Below, one piece after another: positions 25,401 through 33,964 of a stretch of 64,000 nucleotides of DNA. Position numbers and translations under genes: made by a program. The notes under the pieces were generated by a model. The model was not told where the DNA came from and ran no database searches. It saw nothing but the letters and a program-made list of their open reading frames with translations. Numbering within the stretch: the stretch's first letter is position 1; each line of letters opens with the position of its first letter. Source of the stretch: Diphasiastrum complanatum (lineage: Eukaryota; Streptophyta; Lycopodiopsida; Lycopodiales; Lycopodiaceae); the NCBI GenBank assembly GCA_029204225.1, contig CM055109.1, positions 29,200,361 to 29,264,360 on the forward strand, read 5' to 3'.

Positions 25401-28400
25401 AAACATTGACATTCCTATTTGTGATAATTGAAATTGGAATTGTACCAATGCCCTTGATGGCACACTCACTAGCATTTGCTATGTAGAAACTATATGCAAA
25501 ACATCCAAAATGGAAATACTTTATAGTAAACCTATTTCCAGCGTAGACCTTGCTATTTATAGTAGTGAATGAAGACTCTCTTTCCTCCAAATGGATGAGT
25601 TTAGCCAACCTTATCAACAACTAGCCTTATTGGCCAAAATTGCCAAGCTAAAGCTAAAAATGAACTTTTAATAAGTAACCAAATAAACTTGGACCCAACC
25701 TAAAAATAGTCATTTGTACTGGTCTTACACGTGTGAATCAATCATGTACACTTTATTTGCATATTTGGCCTCATATAGACCCAAATTGCCAAACTATGTA
25801 GAAATGTAGAAAACTAGTTGACAAATTTTGACATAAACTTCCTAGGGTAGGCAGTGCTACGTTCCTGACTAACTAGGGGTATTGTAGCTGACAGTTGCTG
25901 ACTCCCACTCTTACTCATTTATGTCCACAACTATCCACCAACTGTTCTTGATTTAGCTCCAACTCTGATCATAGTTCAGATTAAATTGGTATCAGCATAT
26001 TCTGCACTTCCACTGTGCTGATAGTGGAGCAGCTTAAGCAATCAAATGGTGAGGAAGATAGAATGGTGGAGACATATGTATTATACAACTCTCCACCACC
26101 CTGCAATTAATGCAGGACTGTGACCGAACTGTTAGTCACAGTGCAGAATAAGCTGATCCCTTAGATTGATCCTGAGTTGACCCAAGTTCCACTCCAGTTA
26201 GTATCTAGTCAGGGACATAATAGGGACCTTCCCTCCTTCATTGAATTTATTAGTAGCCATAGTTCCCAGGTGATTCGAATTGAGGAGACTCAAAACATTA
26301 TTTTTTTTTCTGAAGTTTGGATCAAGCTCCTGCCAAATGATTTGAAAAACCAAAAAAATTTCAGAGCTTTTAAAAAAGTTGTAAAGAAGGGTGAGGGGCC
26401 TTTTCAAATTTTCAATTTTTTTTCGATGGATGAAAATTAAGGTTCAAATTCTGAATCAATTCGAGGCCTAAAGAATCATGATTTTTTGAAACTATGCGAT
26501 ATAGAAGATTCTGTATATTAATGCCTGAAAAAATTTGGTGACATATAGCCTCAGTTGCAGCGGATCGCGATCCGGAAGGAGCGCATTCCGGATCGCTGGC
26601 GTTCCGGGACCAGAAACGCGGTCCCGGAACGCAAAAAAAATTTGAAATTTTTTTATGTGGGCCGCGAGCAGGCAGCCCGCGGCCCACATAAAATTTTTTG
26701 CATTTTCAGAGTTGGAGAGCGAGAAAGAGCAAGGATGAGGAGGTGATCGTGGATTGTGGGCAGCGTGGGGCATCGATCTGTGCGTGATCAGGACGGTGGA
26801 AGCGACGAGGTGGCGGCGTTTGTCTTCAAAACGATTTTAGGTAAGTTTTGACTTCAAACCTTGGTAGCTCATAGAATGAGCTGTAGGCAACGTAATGAAC
26901 TGGTTTTTGGTTTCAAATCATCTGTATTGAACCCCACAGAGATGCTCATGCTATTAGTTTTTCCCATTTTTGCTTGTATCAAAAGATATGAATCTCATGC
27001 CCCTTTTCCATGTGTTTTTGACTCTTTTTGCAAAGTAGCTCATAATCATCTGATTGAGGTGCAATTTTAGGCCAAACTGTGTTTCGTCATGCCCTCAAAC
27101 ATGCCTGTGCTGTTAGTTTTGGTTTTTATCGCTTCTAGATAATGTTTTCGGTTAGGGCCCAAACCACATGCATTTTAGGGTTTAGGGTTGAATGCGAACA
27201 ATCCGATTGTTGTTGCTACCAACAGAATACTGACATGTGATTGTTTGCTTCCTCTTTTGCAGGTCTGATACATTGGCTGAGTCACACGATCTGATACATT
27301 GACAGATTCACACGATGCCGGTCCTTGGTAGAGGGATTTGGTCAGAGGTAGAGTTGACAGTGGGGGATGTGGCTACGCACCAGGGATCTGGTGCCCGCAG
27401 ATGGAGATGCCTGCATTGTGGCGGCATCTTTACTGGTTCTCTTACCAGGGTTAGGGCCCATTTGCTACGACTCACCAGGCCAGATGGGCGGGGGATGGAC
27501 ATATCCACTTGCCCTCGCATATCAGATGCAGAGGTGTAGAGATTGATGGACACATACGGGCGTGACGGTGCATCTCTTGAGCCTTTGAGACCATCTCACA
27601 GTGTTGTTCGTGGGTCAGTGGCAGGAGCAGGGACTAGAGCAGGTTCGGGACATGGTAGAGGTGCAGGGTTCAGAGCAGATGCAAAGGCAGGGCCTAGTCA
27701 CATGGGGGGAGATATTCCTAGAGCATCCAGCACACATGCAGAGGCAGGGCCTAGTCACGTGGGGGGGGGGGGGGGATGTTTGTAGAGCATCCAGCACACA
27801 TGCACCCTCTCGTCCAGTTGTTCCTTCAGCCGCAGGTCCATCTCGTCCAGCGTCGTCATCAGCTGCTGACGCACCATTTACAGAGTCAGATCATGCCACA
27901 GAGGGCCGCAGCGATGCAGCAGGCGATGCTCCACAGTCAGACACACCTTCAGCACGCCCATCTGTTGTTTCTGGTGGGCGTTCTAGACCAGGAGAGTCCT
28001 CTGTGCAGCAGAGAGCGGTTAGGGCTAGGCAACAGACATTTGACCGAGGTGCATGGCAGAGACATCATCATGCCCTATGTACCCGACGGATTGGCCAGCT
28101 GTTCTATGAGTGTGGCATTCCTTTTGCTGTTGCAGACACTTGGATCTTTAGAGACACTTGCCTTCAGATAGCATCAGCTAATTCATCATGGAGGCCTCCG
28201 AGGAGAGAGACATTGCGCACGACCATGCTACGATAGGAGGAGGAGACCATCACACGGGAGCTGAGCTCCATTCGCACAGCGTGGCAGACGTAAGAATTTT
28301 TTGCTACTCTTTACCACTTCATTTGTTTCAATCTAGAAATTACCACAGTGTTTGCAAGTGCACGTCTAAGAAATGTTGTATTTTTGCAGCTATGGATGCT

Positions 28401-31400
28401 CGATATTGAGCGATGGATGGACTGACTCGTCGGCGATCTGTCGTCAATATCCTAGTGTCTTGCCCACTTGGCACAGTCTTCCTACAAGGGGTGGATGCTA
28501 CTCGAGCTGGTGGAGCCATCACGGCCGAGTTCATCTATGAGGCAGTGATCTTTGTAGTGCAGGAGATTGGGGCAGAGCATGTGGTTCAAGTCGTTACAGA
28601 CAACTGCTCGAACTGCAGATCGATGGGAGAGATGGTGATGAGGGAGCACCCGAGTATTGTGTGGACCCCGTGCGCTGCACATTGCATTGACCTTCTCATT
28701 TAGGACATGGTTGCACTTCCATGGATTCGTGAGGTACAATTTTCGTCACTTTGTAAAGCATTTTGCACCTGTAAATTATTCCAGGCCCCTAACCTCTTTT
28801 AGCTCCTAACAGTTTTTTGTTTAATGTTTGTCTTGCAGCTCACCTCCCAGGCCATGCGCATAGTGAAGTTCGTCACCAGAAAGAGGCGCGTGCTGGCATT
28901 GTTCCGTACATTCTCTCGGTTGGACCTGAAGAAGCCAGCACCGACTTGCTTTGCCTTCTTTTTCCTGGTTCTCGAGCGATTGTGCATCTTGCGAGATCAT
29001 TTGCGGAGGATGGTATCCAGTGAGGCATTTGATGAGTTCAGGAACTGCACGACAGAGGCAGTGTTCTTCCAGGCCATAGTCTTTGCAGAGGACTTCTGGA
29101 CACGTGCGAGTGAGATTGTAGAGGTTCTTCGACCTGTCTTCTATGTGTTGCGCCTAGTAGACCGAGAGGGGTGCACTCTCGGTCTCATATACGAGTTCAT
29201 GGACCACATCGGCGAGGCGCTTCTTAGATGTGGCGTGGAGGAGGATAGGTACGTCTCCTATCACTTTCTTATTTCAGTTTCATTCTGCTCGTGTTTTCGA
29301 AGATGCCTAACCATTTGCAATGTCACACGTTGGGAGGCAAGGTGGGACTACTTCCACAGACCCATCCATGCGGTGGCCCACATGCTACACCCATTGTGGC
29401 GCTCTACCAGACGTCCTGGCGACACGGAGCTCCACCGAGGATGGGTGGAGTACACCGAGCGTGTATGGCCCGACGCAGGTATTGTAAATATTCTAGCTAG
29501 TGTAGTTGTTTGTATTAGCATATGCTTTGGTTTGTGTCCTGACACGTGTTCTATTTCCTTTGCCAACGGGCACGACTCTAGGGAACATAGAGCGAGACAT
29601 GATCAAGTTCAAGTGGGGCCTGTATCCTTTTGATCGAGAGCAGTGTAAGCTCAGAGAGGACCAGTTGGCACCTGTCACATGGTGGAGCTTTTATGGCCGC
29701 AGTACGCCTGACCTTCAGCGACTGGCAGAGAGGGTCCTTTCACAGGACTGTTCGGCTTCCGCCTGTGAGCGGAACTGGAGTGTATGGGCCAGCCATCACA
29801 CGAAGAAGAGAAATAGACTCTCCATTGAGCAGTGCAGGCGGTTGGTGTTTGTGAACACCAACGGACGCATGTTGAGACGCACACGCATGCAGGGTGATCG
29901 CTTGATCGAGGTGAGTTAGTGACTTTACTAGTATTGCTTGATGTACTTGCGTTTCAAATGAATTTATTGACAAATGCATAGGTTTGCTAACCATGCAAGT
30001 TTGTTTTTGTAGGTGAACCCTGACTCCTGCAAGGTACATACGACAGTTGCTGATCCTCGGGTGCCACCTACGGAGGAGGAGGTCGAGGATGATATCTACC
30101 AGGAGCTACATAGGCAGGCAGATGCAGAGGCACGGTGTACACGACGCCACAGGAGAGCAACTCGACGTCAGGAGATGGGAGAGGATGGAGATGATGAGAT
30201 TTTGGGGCATGGAGAGGGATTTGGGCATGGGTACGAGGAGGAGGAGTGGATGGATGAGGGTGATACAGAGGCAGAGGATGAGGGTGAGCGTGAGGGGGGG
30301 GGAGACATGCAGCACTTATTCGTAGACCCCGATGCCGAGACACAGGAGGAGCCAGCCGTTCTTGCACCTAGACGTAGAGGGCGACCTAGACATTTCGGGG
30401 GCGGGTCTGGGGGCCTTGTTTGTAGAGAGGACTGGAGTTTCACAGGCAGTTGAGGGCCAAGTCGGCTTTGAGTTTATAGGGCCTTCCCAGAGTACGAGAT
30501 CACAGTTGAGAAGGCGACCTGGAGGGAGTAGTAGAGGAGGAGCAGTTGGAGCCAGCCAAGAGGGGGCAGGAGGGAGAGAGAGAGGGAGAGGGAGAGGTAG
30601 GGGACAGGGAAGAGGCAGAGGCGGACGCAGAGGCAGAGGTAGAGGCTTACCACGACACATGATACCCTCAGCGTCATCTACAGATTCCTTGTTTGGCAGT
30701 TCCACGGACACTGATGACTTAGACTTTGAGTTAGAGGACGATTGTTAGTTGTTAGTGTTATGAGACATTATTTATCAGACGTCACTCTATTTTTTTTTTG
30801 GCCTTGAGCACGACATTATATATTTTCATGTTTTTACATTGTGTCCTATCGGTTTGTGTTTCGATACAAATCATGTTTCGATATGATTTTTTTCCAGCAT
30901 GGTCTATTTCAGTAGATGGTTTTTTTTCCAGCATGGTCTACTTCAGAGAGAGAGAGAGAGAGATTCAATATGCTTTCAATTTTCTATGCACATGATTTCA
31001 TTTCACACAACACTGGTAACTGTAGAAAATGATATGATAGTGAAAAATAAGTTAACGGTGACACTGGTCCTGAAATTGATGGCAAACTTGATAAATGAAC
31101 TGCCCTTGAAAAAACCTTCCATTTGATACCCATATTGGTATTAAAAAAAATCCAAAAAAAAAAAAAAACGTTCCGGAAAACCCTAATGGGAATTTCCGAA
31201 ATGCGTCCTGCAACCTTGCATATAGCTAACATGTAGTATGATTTTGATGAATGCAGTCATTATTTCGAACCCCACTACAGTGTTATAATCTTCTGATTCG
31301 TTTGCAAAGGAAGGCGTTACCTTTCCCAAACCGCATTCTCTTTCCTGCTGATATTGAAGCAGAAGGTTAGCAGAAAATGCAAGATCTTCCTCTTTTTCAA

Positions 31401-32031
31401 GTATGCAACCTGGGTTTTCTTAAATAGGAAAAATGGAATCTCTAAGCTTGTGTGTCTATGCAGCTGCTATTTCTGCAAAGCCTTACGACGAAGAGCCACT
31501 TGCATCTCTACCATTATCTATCCTGAAACGCGGCCTTGAAGAAGCACAAAAGGAATTGCTAATTGGGTTTGACCCGGTGTCAGAGTTTGTACAAGAGATC
31601 AAGGTAAGCGGAACATGTTATGCGATACATGAACAATTGAATTGAATTGATGAGTTTTAGTCATTTATTTTGCTTTTGTTTTGAACTGCAGATGAAGTAT
31701 GGAGAAGTTTTCAGTATATGGTATGATGCCATTGGGAGTGATTGTATTGGATTGACCTTCAAAAAGCTTGGAGCCCATTATAAGGTGGGATTTTTTCTTG
31801 TCAATTTCATGAAATACTCTGGTATAATATTTGTTTGTGCGAGTTTAATCTCAATGTTGTAGCCATATACTCATTGGTTTTTGCAATGGCATTTGTCGGC
31901 AGGCTGTTAATGGGAAGCGAAAGAGAATTGTGAATGGCTATGATGCTTCTGATTTTGATGACATTTTACGAGACATTATTGAGATTGGCGATGGCTTGGT
32001 GCAAAGCGTTCATGCGGTAGGCCAGAAATAA
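6152..32031 (+). CDS. NOL6: Nucleolar protein 6 / Nrap / Utp22 orthologue, 25 exons resolved, 5' end missing
   Basis: Nol6/Nrap (yeast Utp22) is a nucleolar scaffold of the small-subunit processome. It has an inactive nucleotidyltransferase-like fold, binds Rrp7 in the UTP-C module and is needed for 18S rRNA maturation. I recognised the family from FHEKDYLNHRYHVKR, DGLNGFLMSMFVFHL, FWGKKAELRRFKDGKISE, GGSKLTIRRHPIPACLDPL, AKRWVAAHFFSGVLAEEAIE and DAIGSDCIGLTFKKLGAHYK. The 25 exons (listed in the block entries) join in consistent phases to 3072 nt, 1023 codons plus TAA, with no internal stop in any exon. Plant homologues run a little over 1000 residues from the start Met. The first roughly 90-100 residues, before VPWTYAKAFVKDLGV, are not visible, so an upstream exon beyond or hidden in the repeat-rich first 6 kb is expected. 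All introns are GT-AG except the first seen here, which is GC-AG. The gene appears intact and under selection. Confidence 0.93.
6320..6325 (+). other. GC-AG splice donor of the NOL6 intron 6320-7332
   Basis: The exon ends ATTCCAAAG and the intron starts GCAAGT. Splicing to the acceptor ending at 7332 gives RIPK|TCFHEK in phase 0, matching the family. No GT nearby keeps the frame and the conserved junction. AAG|GCAAGT is the usual strong context of the minor GC-AG class spliced by the U2 machinery. Confidence 0.8.
7499..12341. other. 4.8-kb NOL6 intron with one gypsy fossil
   Basis: The intron lies between codon halves G|GG (HP-G-TDESAAG). It contains the degenerate chromovirus described separately at 8.8-10.1 kb and poly-T runs near 11397 and 11570. 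Outside these I see AT-rich sequence without a recognisable gene or repeat. Confidence 0.8.
8800..10140 (-). mobile_element. Degenerate Ty3/gypsy chromovirus, integrase to chromodomain
   Basis: Minus-strand translation, with stops and frame changes, recovers the gypsy order from right to left. The integrase core start is SISMDFFTGSTKI (about 10130-10085), followed by DIIWVILDSLME and KASKLAQVFVEQL. Next comes a match to the 'FHPQTDGQTERTN' box, EHPKYNGQTKMTNEFMENI (about 9525-9470). Then FPKFHVSKL, equal to the usual 'HPVFHVSLLK' (about 9040-9011). Last is a chromodomain-like SDYLIDCKEWSTDDDSWENI (about 8890-8815). No uninterrupted ORF remains. It lies antisense within the NOL6 intron. LTR borders were not resolved. 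Confidence 0.7.
12342..14757 (+). CDS. NOL6: NOL6/Nrap exon block 2 (domains D1-D2)
   Basis: Exons 12342-12468, 13409-13547, 13673-13832, 14219-14286, 14447-14545 and 14639-14757. Key segments are SNRNNVREAKFN, CYNASILEDMFVE, REAIVLLK|VWLQQRNF, DGLNGFLMSMFVFHLTTVAG, LQIFRVTMESL, FLWCNPSGYLNLSSRMTASS and GFNELFMVPVDFSAKYDCHV. Phases run 1-2-0-1-0-0-2 across the junctions and all close. The third exon covers the conserved helical segment of Nrap domain 2 (usually DGLNGFLISI). The short fourth exon (68 nt) carries a poorly conserved loop. Confidence 0.92.
12653..13025. repeat. Tandem duplication of a ~180-bp intronic unit
   Basis: Copy 1 (12653-12830) and copy 2 (12831-13025) both start ACTCATGCCATAGTTTTGTA and end near CCCATT(C/T)CATAC. 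They differ by scattered substitutions. Near 12966-12990 copy 2 reads TCATGCATTGTGGTCTTTGC where copy 1 has a shorter stretch. The pair lies in the NOL6 intron 12469-13408 and has no coding potential. Confidence 0.85.
14758..17826. other. 3.1-kb NOL6 intron, no recognised element
   Basis: The intron joins V-AG|G-LKPQDF. Two AT-rich patches with repeated GATTCAAAT / GAATCGATTT words (15780-15830 and 16690-16810) suggest an old non-autonomous element, but no clean inverted repeat or target duplication could be shown. Short open frames here match no family I know. Confidence 0.7.
17827..20005 (+). CDS. NOL6: NOL6/Nrap exon block 3 (domains D3-D4)
   Basis: Nine closely spaced exons: 17827-18001, 18145-18255, 18356-18434, 18521-18664, 18832-18945, 19115-19236, 19374-19456, 19641-19768 and 19870-20005. 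Diagnostic segments are EPLNVGILLSSFETAFRMVD, ARKFRTFWGKKAELRRFKDG, PQQIVEHVLAEHL, SKLTIRRHPIPACLDPLEIM, EGSGKWPSDQAALQKTKLAF and YGLQGLYPVYSPTV. FWGxKAxLRRFKDG followed by E(S/T)VxWE marks the second nucleotidyltransferase-like unit in Utp22/Nol6. Every junction has a GT-AG pair, and the small introns are about 90-200 nt. Confidence 0.94.
20006..21899. other. 1.9-kb NOL6 intron, no recognised gene or transposon
   Basis: AT-rich sequence between the split Arg codon AG|A. Its only structure is a near-perfect 16-bp inverted repeat (21261-21276 with 21383-21398, ATGGAAAAAGGAGTRC) around a ~106-bp spacer. No flanking duplication was seen. Confidence 0.7.
21900..22955 (+). CDS. NOL6: NOL6/Nrap exon block 4 (domain D5)
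   Basis: Exons 21900-22037 (LAKRWVAAHFFSGVLAEEAI ... RISGLL), 22314-22410 (FLRLLANHDWALVPLIVDVN), 22535-22678 (DDIAGPAMYIATPYDLESAT) and 22872-22955 (ELKRMVAYAKSSAELLNG). AKRWVxAH..S..LxEEAIELLVAxxFL is the most conserved stretch of the family. Phases are 2-2-0-0-0 across the junctions. Confidence 0.94.
23691..24032 (-). repeat. LTR (3' copy) of the intronic copia element
   Basis: Reading on the minus strand it begins TGTGAAAATTTGTCAACTAG directly after the purine tract. It matches 25499-25833 closely over roughly 340 bp (shared GGCCTCATATAGACCCA, TTGGACCCAACC and CCAAATGGATGAGTT, + strand). The copies differ by small indels, so the insertion is not recent. Confidence 0.8.
25499..25833 (-). 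repeat. LTR (5' copy, truncated) of the intronic copia element
   Basis: It begins TGTCAAAATTTGTC on the minus strand and matches the 3' copy until about 25499, where sequence coding for the protease/GAG-pre-integrase region takes over. The missing LTR end, primer-binding site and gag imply a deletion. Confidence 0.75.
25834..26270 (+). mobile_element. 5' scrap of another LTR retrotransposon, with primer-binding site
   Basis: TTGGTATCAGC at 25986-25996 matches the usual initiator-tRNA-Met primer site of plant LTR elements. Further on, DPELTQVPLQLVSSQ reads like a gag start, but stops break it. It abuts the copia LTR at 25833. The family is uncertain. Confidence 0.35.
26561..26693. repeat. Cluster of perfect hairpins at the left end of the hAT element
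   Basis: Three successive perfect inverted repeats. The first is GCGATCCGGAA (26567-26577) with TTCCGGATCGC (26586-26596), and it overlaps the 14-bp palindrome CGGATCGCGATCCG (26561-26574). The second is GCGTTCCGGGACC (26599-26611) with GGTCCCGGAACGC (26620-26632). The third is TTTTATGTGGGCCGCG (26651-26666) with CGCGGCCCACATAAAA (26678-26693). Loops are 8, 8 and 11 nt. They are far more GC-rich than the surrounding intron. Such subterminal repeats are typical of transposase-binding or fold-back ends. Confidence 0.9.
27761..27778. repeat. Poly-G tract inside the hAT pseudogene
   Basis: A long G run (interrupted once near the start) in the Ser/Gly-rich linker. It shifts the frame between the upstream GPSHVGG reading and the downstream SRPVVPSAAGPSRP reading, so slippage here is a likely inactivating event. 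Confidence 0.8.
30540..30660 (+). repeat. GAGGCAGAG/GGGAGA repeats coding a Gly/Arg-rich tail
   Basis: Purine-rich short repeats encode RGRGRGQGRGRGGRRGRGRG in the frame that ends with the conserved hAT tail. A (GA)n microsatellite at 30945-30962 and a poly-A run at 31145-31167 follow downstream. Confidence 0.75.
31257..32031 (+). CDS. NOL6: NOL6/Nrap exon block 5 (domain D6 and C-terminus)
   Basis: Exons 31257-31365 (RTPLQCYNLLIRLQRKALPF, then PNRILFPADIE), 31464-31603 (LKRGLEEAQKELLIGFDPVS), 31692-31784 (MKYGEVFSIWYDAIGSDCIG, then LTFKK) and 31903-32031 (AVNGKRKRIVNGYDASDFDD ... GDGLVQSVHAVGQK, TAA at 32029-32031). The order matches the last domain of Nol6, in which WYDxIGxDxIGLTW and a GxGLVxxV tail are typical. 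Phases are 0-1-0-0. Confidence 0.94.
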
Positions 32032-33964
32032 TGCCTAAAATTGTTGGCCTTGTGTTCGCTTTTGCAGTTTGTGTCACCTTGAGGGTGATCTCTTCAATTC
32101 AATAGAGTCAAAGCCCTTCGGTTGAGGTAAATTTTACAATCTACCAGAAAAGTAAATGTTCTCAATCTGACCTCTCCCCAGTGGTAACTCTTGCATTTTA
32201 GTTTGAAATTTCTTGTGAAAACTTATCGTATATCACATGCATATAGTTTTTGGGCAAAGTCACACATTTTGCAGCCATGTATGAGCTCATTCCTCCAAAG
32301 TTTCTGGTATGTAGTTAGAAAATAGTTTCAATTATAGAGGAGTTTGATTGAGCATATGGGCAATTACAAGAAGCTGAACTTTATACTGGTGGACACTGAT
32401 TGCAGCTCAAACATGAAGTCTCCCATGCCAAAAGTGAATATTATTCAGTTAGAATTGACCACGTATTTTGTATTAACAACCATATCAAAATTGTAACTTT
32501 TGATGGTTCTCATGTGTGGGTGTAGTCACACAATGCTTCTGTAGATGTCTATAATTCTGTAAATCTGGGTGCACTAGGTGGGATATGATATGAATGAGAG
32601 AAATTTCCTTCTCTTTGAGGAATGGAAGCATGATGGTGGGATACAAGCTTCATTTTCTTCAAAAATTGGAAGTATGGTAGTAGGAGGGAAGTGGAACAAT
32701 GACAATAGGAGAGAAGTGGAAGGATGATGATAGGAGAGGAATGGGGAATGACGGAAGAAGCATTTCACTTATACTTTTGGATTAGAGACAAGAGGGTGGA
32801 TGCAAAGTGTTTGAGGTTTGAATATGAGGTGCCCAAAGTAAAGCAAAAAGCTGAAGAAATTGCCGAGGAGCAACATGGAGGGGGCAAAATGCTGAGGTCA
32901 TAAATTTTAAGGGGGATTCTTTCCATGGTTGATCTAGGCAATAGAGGAAAGCTAGCTTCTAAAAGACGGAAAATAGATTTTTAGTGGGAGGGGCATAAAT
33001 GCCTAAGTCATTCCATTTTATTAGGGACATCACCTATCTCCCACTTAGGTAGGCTCTTGCTATCAATATGGATACTTCTAAGACTCTCTAAGCAACAAAT
33101 CTTAAGGTCACGGAACAAGTTGGGATATTGCACGAGGCTTGAGTGCTTCATAGTGTTTTTAAATAAGGCTTTAAACAAAGAAACATTGGCTCTATAAGAT
33201 TATTTTAAATTTCAAGGGTTTTTTTATTCATCTGAAGTTTGCCCAGTATTAAAAGAGCAGGAGATGATATAGTCAAAAACTAAATCAACCTCTCAAAAGC
33301 AAAAACTGTGCGTCGCAGACTGCTGCCCATTCTGTTTCTTAAGCAGCCTAAAAAATGGGCAGAAAAAGCCCCAACAAACATGACTTACTCTTGAGGATAT
33401 CTAGTAGGAGGCAATCATCCCCGTGCAATTACAAATCAGAATTGTCACTACCGCCAAGTGTGCTGAAATTTATGCTACCTTGTTATGTCCCACTTCTTGT
33501 TTCAAAGCTTTCAGACTGTAGAAGTTTGTCACTTGGTGCTGAGATTGTGACTCCACATTCTTCTCAGTCTATTCCTTTTCCATATAATTTGTGTATAGAT
33601 TTGCTTGAGGTAAATCTCCTTATCTCCTTGCTTTATATCTATGTCTTCATCCTTCATTCAACCATTTCAAAGTCATGTTTTAAGGCAGTTACCTGAATCG
33701 CTTATATGATTTGAATGTTGATGATTGTGGAAAGGCAACTCCAAGTTGCATGTGATAGCCTTGCTTTGCCTTGTCTCTTTCCTCGACAACATATGAAGGA
33801 TGATTATTTTCGTCTTGTGGCTTTCTAGAGCATTATCTCTATTCTATGGGTTATTTGTAAACCTCAAGTGCTGCTATTTGAGGGTTTTCCTAGCGGTGGA
33901 TTTCTTGAGGTCTTTTATATTCTTTAATATTTTGTAAGAAGTCGATTTTTTTTGCTATGGCATT
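32032..33964. other. NOL6 3' flank, no recognised gene
   Basis: About 1.9 kb between the NOL6 stop and the next copia LTR. The 3' UTR must lie in the first part, but no clear AATAAA was assigned. A 113-codon forward frame (33355-33696) matches nothing I know and has no gene-like context. Confidence 0.6.

Larger units (their letters stand above)
23691..25833 (-). mobile_element. Ty1/copia element, internally deleted, inside a NOL6 intron
   Basis: On the minus strand: GAG-pre-integrase (FIPSITKNLLSVSQMLDKGL; SHKRMGNPNFKALEMM; CDHCALSNSHRLP), integrase core (IKCLRSDNGGEYISTKFKQF), MAERKNRTLCEGAKAMRL with FWGEAL, then the acidic linker EASTSQNPRRTSRQRQKPSR. This joins directly to the RNase H end SKHIEVAHHFVRA. 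RT and most of RNase H are therefore deleted. The polypurine tract GTTGAAGAGGGAG (minus, 24045-24033) is followed at once by TGTGAAAATTTG, the LTR start. Several frame breaks are present. The left border of the 3' LTR was not resolved and may extend to about 23.3 kb. Confidence 0.85.
27315..30748 (+). pseudogene. hAT transposase pseudogene (BED, DUF659, hAT-C domains)
   Basis: The start at 27315 is followed by a BED finger (RRWRCLHCGGIFTGSLTRVR with an HLL ending), then a Ser/Pro-rich linker. TWIFRDTCLQIASANSSW and YGCSILSDGWTD lead into DUF659 (NILVSCPLGTVFLQGVDATR; VVQVVTDNCSNC; WTPCAAHCIDLLI). Then come HRPIHAVAHMLHP, the dimerisation box SACERNWSVWASHHTKKRNR with LVFVNTNGRML, and a Gly/Arg-rich tail ending ASSTDSLFGSSTDTDDLDF. 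Likely introns are 26841-27262 (leader), 28290-28389, 28734-28838, 29479-29581 and 29911-30012. A stop ends the BED exon (27537-27539), a poly-G run breaks the linker, a shift occurs near 28425, and a stop follows CIDLLI (28701). The product is not translatable as it stands. Confidence 0.85.
26560..31205 (+). mobile_element. hAT DNA transposon inside a NOL6 intron
   Basis: The GC-rich block contains a BED zinc finger, a DUF659 segment and a hAT dimerisation domain in the same orientation as NOL6. The left end carries the hairpin cluster. Near the right end (31170-31205) CGTTCCGGAAA...TTTCCGAAATGCG forms a decayed hairpin that, inverted, resembles the left-end words GCATTCCGGA and TCCCGGAACG next to A/T runs. 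Exact terminal repeats and the 8-bp target duplication expected for hAT could not be identified, so the borders are approximate. Confidence 0.75.
22956..31256. other. 8.3-kb NOL6 intron filled by transposons
   Basis: The intron interrupts NRWQ|SLFRTPLQ in phase 0. From left to right it holds an AT-rich stretch, the deleted minus-strand copia element with direct terminal repeats (to 25833), a short LTR-element 5' scrap (25834-26270) and the GC-rich hAT transposon (about 26560-31205). Donor (CAG|GTACAT) and acceptor (GATGAATGCAG) remain normal. Confidence 0.88.

Noticed and set aside
26270-26290. CAGGTGATTCG as a candidate hAT terminal repeat
   Set aside because: No inverted partner was found near 31.2 kb. 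The hairpin zone is the better left border.
27173-27190. TTTTAGGGTTTAGGGTTG, two plant telomere units
   Set aside because: Only two units. Such telo-boxes are common in plant leaders and do not indicate telomeric DNA.
33355-33696. 113-codon forward frame downstream of NOL6
   Set aside because: No recognisable motif, transcript context or repeats. Expected by chance in this much sequence.
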